This document shows, one piece after another, positions 60,706-64,000 of a stretch of DNA of 64,000 nt (its first letter is position 1; each line of letters begins with the position of its first letter). The notes under the pieces were generated by a model, which saw only the letters and a list, made by a program, of their open reading frames with translations, was not told the DNA's origin and did no database searches. This DNA comes from Erysipelatoclostridium sp. An173. GTDB taxonomy: Bacteria > Bacillota_I > Bacilli_A > Erysipelotrichales > Coprobacillaceae. The stretch covers positions 62,001 to 126,000 of the forward strand of contig NZ_NFKR01000003.1 of NCBI RefSeq assembly GCF_002160495.1, given 5' to 3'. The translations under genes and the position numbers were made by a program.

Positions 60706-61323
60706 ATGGAAATACAAGAGATACTTAACATCTTGCAAAAAGAAATTCACACCACAATAATAGCTACTGTTGATGATAAAGGAAATCCATATACATGTGC
60801 TATTGATATCATGTTAGTAGAAGATAATAAGTTGTATTTTTTAACAGCACGGGGAAAATCATTTTATCAAAGATTAATGAATAGACCATATATTGCATTA
60901 ACAGGACTAAAAGGCGAAGATACTATGTCATCTGTTGCGATATCTTTACAAGGACAGGTAAGAAATATCGGTCATAATAAATTAGCGGAAATCTTTGAAA
61001 ATAATGAGTACATGAAAAATATTTATCCTAGTCTTGAAGCTAGGGAGGTATTGGAAGTATTTGAAATCTATAGTTTTACTGGTGAGTACTTTGACTTAAG
61101 TCAAAAACCAATTTATCGTCAGAGTTTTGCTTTCCAAAAAGAAAGCCATGATAATAATTATTTTGTATCTAAAAGCTGTAATGGCTGTCAAAAATGTTAT
61201 GATGTTTGTCCTCAACGATGCATCGATATATCTAGAATACCAGTAACAATTAAGCAGGAACACTGTTTACATTGTGGTAAATGTAAAGAAATATGTCCAC
61301 AAAAAGCAATTATCCAGGTTTAA
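60706..61323 (+). CDS. Pyridoxamine 5'-phosphate oxidase-type flavoprotein fused to a 2[4Fe-4S] ferredoxin
   Basis: 205 residues. The N-terminal split-barrel domain (about 1-140) has TTIIATVDDKGNPYTCAIDI and LYFLTARGKSFYQRL, an FMN-binding fold. The C-terminal part carries CNGCQKCYDVCP and CLHCGKCKEICP. Such fusions are thought to pass electrons from ferredoxin to a flavin; no substrate is known. RBS AAGGAGG. It lies between the MFS gene and the second SirTM gene, at the head of a run with the macrodomain gene. Confidence 0.88.
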   Translation: MEIQEILNILQKEIHTTIIATVDDKGNPYTCAIDIMLVEDNKLYFLTARGKSFYQRLMNRPYIALTGLKGEDTMSSVAISLQGQVRNIGHNKLAEIFENNEYMKNIYPSLEAREVLEVFEIYSFTGEYFDLSQKPIYRQSFAFQKESHDNNYFVSKSCNGCQKCYDVCPQRCIDISRIPVTIKQEHCLHCGKCKEICPQKAIIQV

Positions 61324-61343
61324 TGAAAGAAAGGTGAAGTGTA

Positions 61344-62213
61344 ATGTTTGGTCATGAGTATTTGAATTATTCACAACAATTAAAAAATCTAGCTAATCAT
61401 ATAAAAGAATGTGAAGCAATTATTATAGGGGCTGGATCTGGTTTATCATCAGCAGCTGGATTGACTTATTCCGGTGAACGTTTTAATAAATATTTTTCTG
61501 ATTTTATTAATAAATATCATTTAACAGATATGTATTCAGCTGGCTTTTATCCTTATGAATCATTAGAAGAATATTGGGCTTACTGGTCAAGACATATTTA
61601 TTATAATCGTTATATTGATGCCCCTAAAGATACTTATCAAAAACTATTACAGTTAGTTAAGGATAAAGATTATTTTGTATTGACCACTAATGTAGATCAC
61701 CAGTTTCAAAAAGCCGATTTTGATAAAAAACGATTATTTTACAGCCAAGGTGATTATGGCTTATGGCAATGTTCTAAGCCTTGTCATCAAAAAACATATG
61801 ATAATAAAGAAATCGTAGAAAAAATGTTATTACAACAAAAAGATTTAAAAATACCGTCATCATTAATACCATATTGTCCTAAATGTGGTGCTTTCATGAC
61901 TATGAATTTAAGATGTGATCAAACCTTTGTCCAAGATGAAGGCTGGTACCAGGGACAATTTAGATATAATGATTTTATTAATAAACATAGAGATTTAAAA
62001 ATAATATATTTAGAATTAGGGGTTGGTCAAAATACACCAGTAATTATTAAATACCCGTTTTGGAATTATACTAATAGTAATAAAAAAGCAACATATGTAT
62101 GTATCAACTATGGTGAAAGTTTTTGTCCTGATGAGATAAAGAAACAAGCTATTTTAATCAATGGTGATATTGATCAGGTTATTAATGATTTATTATTAGA
62201 GCTGGAGGGATGA
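61344..62213 (+). CDS. Class M sirtuin (SirTM), second copy
   Basis: 289 residues. AIIIGAGSGLSSAAGLTYSG, FVLTTNVDHQFQKADFDKK and YSQGDYGLWQC give the class M signature: TTNVDHQF and Gln instead of the catalytic His. Zinc ligands are CSKPC and CPKCGA; YLELGVGQNTPVIIKYPFWNY is the C-terminal block. This copy resembles described SirTM enzymes of staphylococci and streptococci more closely than the first copy. In those, SirTM modifies lipoylated GcvH-L and a linked macrodomain removes the mark. The macrodomain gene here follows with a 2-base gap after the stop. Confidence 0.9.
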   Translation: MFGHEYLNYSQQLKNLANHIKECEAIIIGAGSGLSSAAGLTYSGERFNKYFSDFINKYHLTDMYSAGFYPYESLEEYWAYWSRHIYYNRYIDAPKDTYQKLLQLVKDKDYFVLTTNVDHQFQKADFDKKRLFYSQGDYGLWQCSKPCHQKTYDNKEIVEKMLLQQKDLKIPSSLIPYCPKCGAFMTMNLRCDQTFVQDEGWYQGQFRYNDFINKHRDLKIIYLELGVGQNTPVIIKYPFWNYTNSNKKATYVCINYGESFCPDEIKKQAILINGDIDQVINDLLLELEG

Positions 62214-62215
62214 TT

Positions 62216-62971
62216 ATGAATCAAAATGAATGTTTAGTCTATCTTATCAAATATCTATGTAAAGAAAGAAATGTTGATATTGAAATGCCTGAGAGTCATG
62301 ATGAACTTTTTCAGCTTTATCGTTCTTTAGTGAATATTCGCGAAGCTAAATCAATAGCACAAGAATTTTTGAAAGTTCAAGATCAAATGTTACAAGAAGA
62401 AAATAAAAATAAGGGCATTGTATCATTTGATGATGTAGAAGAAAATATTATTGTTTGGCAAGGAGATATTACTCGTTTAAAAGTTGGAGCAATTGTTAAT
62501 GCAGCAAATAATCAAATGGAAGGTTGCTTTGTTCCTGGGCATCATTGTATTGACAATGCTATTCACAGTTATGCAGGGGTTCAATTAAGGAATGATTGTC
62601 ATCAAATGATGCAAAGACAAGGTTTTTTAGAGCCAACCGGTAAAGCTAAAATAACTAAAGCTTATAATTTACCGTGTGATTATATTTTACACACCGTTGG
62701 ACCAATTATTAGAGGTCATGTAAGTAAAAAAGATGAGCAGCTTTTAGCATCATGTTATGAAAGCTGTTTAAGATTAGCTAGTCAGTATCAGCTTAAAACA
62801 ATTGCTTTTTGTTGCATCTCAACAGGTGTTTTCCATTTTCCTCAAGAATTAGCTGCTGAAATTGCTATTAAAACAGTTAAAGAATTTTTAAAAGATTCTT
62901 CAATAGAAAAAGTAATTTTTAATGTTTTTAAAGATGAAGATTATGCAATATATAATAAATTATTACAATAA
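62216..62971 (+). CDS. SirTM-linked zinc macrodomain, protein-ADP-ribose hydrolase
   Basis: 251 residues from the ATG at 62216; GGAGG at 62204-62208 is too near the ATG at 62210. After a helical N-terminus (about 1-75) the macrodomain starts: IIVWQGDITRLKVGAIVNAA and NNQMEGCFVPGHHCIDNAIH, where a Cys and His residues are the zinc ligands of this subclass, then YILHTVGPIIRG and CCISTGVFHFPQELAAEIA. It removes ADP-ribose from proteins modified by SirTM. GcvH-L and LplA2 genes of typical operons are not next to it. Confidence 0.92.
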   Translation: MNQNECLVYLIKYLCKERNVDIEMPESHDELFQLYRSLVNIREAKSIAQEFLKVQDQMLQEENKNKGIVSFDDVEENIIVWQGDITRLKVGAIVNAANNQMEGCFVPGHHCIDNAIHSYAGVQLRNDCHQMMQRQGFLEPTGKAKITKAYNLPCDYILHTVGPIIRGHVSKKDEQLLASCYESCLRLASQYQLKTIAFCCISTGVFHFPQELAAEIAIKTVKEFLKDSSIEKVIFNVFKDEDYAIYNKLLQ

Positions 62972-62987
62972 AATAATTATTATTAAT

Positions 62988-63018
62988 AAAAGTATCACAA
63001 ATTAACGTGATACTTTTT
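62988..63018 (+). terminator. Terminator of the SirTM-macrodomain operon
   Basis: AAAAGTATCAC (62988-62998) pairs with GTGATACTTTT (63007-63017), followed by T. Confidence 0.85.
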
Positions 63019-63194
63019 AGCTATAAAATATATTAATTAAATCAGCATGCATCAAAGGTATACTTTTATAAATTATTGATATTTTACTTTTTCAGATTTT
63101 GAAATTAAAATATTTTTTATAAAAAATCAGTTGACTTGAAGTTAACTATAAATACTAAAATATATTTAAAGAAAGAAAAAAGGAGGCAATTTTA

Positions 63195-64000
63195 ATGGAG
63201 TATATTATATTAAATAATGGTGTGAAAATGCCTAAATTAGGTTTTGGAACAATCAATCAGTTTGGTGATCAAATTATTGATAACGTTGCTTTTGCATTAA
63301 ATAATGGTTATCAGCTTATTGATACCGCTAATAGATACGGCAATGAAGTAGAAGTTGGAAAGGGGTTAAAAAAATCAGGAAAAGCTCGTGAAGATTATTT
63401 CTTGGAAACAAAACTTGGACCAACACTATATGAAAATGATCAAGCAATTGATGACACTTTAAAAAGATTAGATGTTGACTATTTGGATTTAATGATTTTA
63501 CATCATCCAGTTAACAACTATATTTATGCTTATAAAATGTTAGAAAAGGCATATAAAGAAGGTGAAATTAAAGCGATTGGTTTATCAAATTTCCCAGTAG
63601 AAAAAATTCAAGAAATATTAGATAACTGTGAAGTAGTACCAGCTGTTATGCAAGTAGAATGTCATCCTTATTATCCAGCAGAAGCTGTAAAAGAATTTTG
63701 TGATGAGCATAATATTGCTTTACAATCATGGTTCCCTTTAGGACATGGTAATAATGAAATGTTGAATGATGAAGTTTTTGTAAATTTAGCTAATAAATAT
63801 CAAAAAACAACAGTACAAGTAATTTTAAGATGGCATACCCAAATGGGATTTGGATTAGTTCCAGGTAGCAAATCAACAGATCATATTAAAGAAAACGCTG
63901 AAATTTTTGATTTTACTTTAACTGATGAAGAAATGGCTTTAATTGCTACTGTTAATAAACATCAGCCATTTTACCAAGTTACTAAAGAATCATTACAAAA
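63195..64000 (+). CDS. Aldo/keto reductase (AKR5-like), 3' end beyond window
   Basis: 268 codons visible. MEYIILNNGVKMPKLGFGT, LIDTANRYGNEVEVGKGL (Asp, Tyr), YFLETKLG (Lys), LDLMILHHPV (His) and GLVPGSKSTDHIKEN (NADPH phosphate contact) form the complete barrel set, as in 2,5-diketo-gluconate/glyoxal reductases. RBS AAAGGAGG. It is intact as far as visible, unlike the AKR pseudogene at 39963-40961, with which it shares only the fold. Confidence 0.92.
   Translation, partial: MEYIILNNGVKMPKLGFGTINQFGDQIIDNVAFALNNGYQLIDTANRYGNEVEVGKGLKKSGKAREDYFLETKLGPTLYENDQAIDDTLKRLDVDYLDLMILHHPVNNYIYAYKMLEKAYKEGEIKAIGLSNFPVEKIQEILDNCEVVPAVMQVECHPYYPAEAVKEFCDEHNIALQSWFPLGHGNNEMLNDEVFVNLANKYQKTTVQVILRWHTQMGFGLVPGSKSTDHIKENAEIFDFTLTDEEMALIATVNKHQPFYQVTKESLQ

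Overview
The window is low-GC, AT-rich Firmicute-type DNA with strong AGGAGG-like ribosome binding sites, tight operons, several PTS systems, a Bce-type antibiotic-sensing module, a SpoIIR-like sporulation fragment and Rpn-family nucleases. This fits a gut Erysipelotrichia/Coprobacillaceae organism (Thomasclavelia or 'Clostridium ramosum'-like). That placement is inferred from gene content and codon style, not from a marker gene search. No rRNA, tRNA or CRISPR array was recognised.

Layout. 1-4.4 kb (minus): a CNNM/CorC-type protein cut by the window start, an MFS permease, two tandem zinc-dependent phospholipase C-like proteins and an Spx/ArsC-like protein. 4.6-13.5 kb (plus): a PRD/EIIA activator, an RDD membrane protein, and a lactose/cellobiose-type PTS operon carrying a GrdB-like protein, an aspartylglucosaminidase, an M20 peptidase, CutC and YitT; this looks like a pathway for GlcNAc-asparagine or a related glycoconjugate. 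13.6-23.8 kb: MgtE, an unassigned membrane protein, a BceRS-BceAB module with BceR-type boxes, a methyltransferase and a cystine-like symporter. 23.8-30.9 kb: an Rpn nuclease, a lysine riboswitch controlling an ACT protein, dapA, dapB and lysA, then a duplicated lysA 3' end around a membrane gene, a frameshifted HAD gene and a small alarmone synthetase. 30.9-38.2 kb: SpoIIR-like remnant, a short ClpC-like ATPase, DedA, a Na/Pi protein, ispD, a GH3 enzyme and rpsF-ssb-rpsR. 38.2-41.9 kb is a gene graveyard (two LysR genes, an aldo/keto reductase, a MATE fragment) around an intact EFR1-type ferredoxin protein.

42.1-52.0 kb is the most unusual cassette. A membrane-anchored sugar-binding protein, a histidine kinase, a LuxR-type regulator and a second solute-binding protein form one overlapping operon without any ABC transporter. 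It is followed by a mannose-family PTS (IIA, IIB, IIC, IID), a small membrane protein, a HAD phosphatase and an extended mannose-6-phosphate isomerase. A long inverted repeat lies in the promoter between the sensory and transport operons. 52.1-54.3 kb holds three more decayed genes. 54.5-57.2 kb holds two DJ-1/PfpI paralogues, an RpiR regulator and a YoaK protein sharing a 23-bp upstream motif. 57.3-63.0 kb holds two class M sirtuins (SirTM), a zinc-type macrodomain, a nitroreductase, an Rrf2 regulator with three matching operator sites, a frameshifted MFS gene and a flavin/ferredoxin protein: an ADP-ribosylation and redox-stress neighbourhood. An aldo/keto reductase runs off the right edge.

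Caution: many broken genes differ from an intact frame by one base in a homopolymer run, so some may be sequencing errors; the in-frame stop codons are harder to explain that way.
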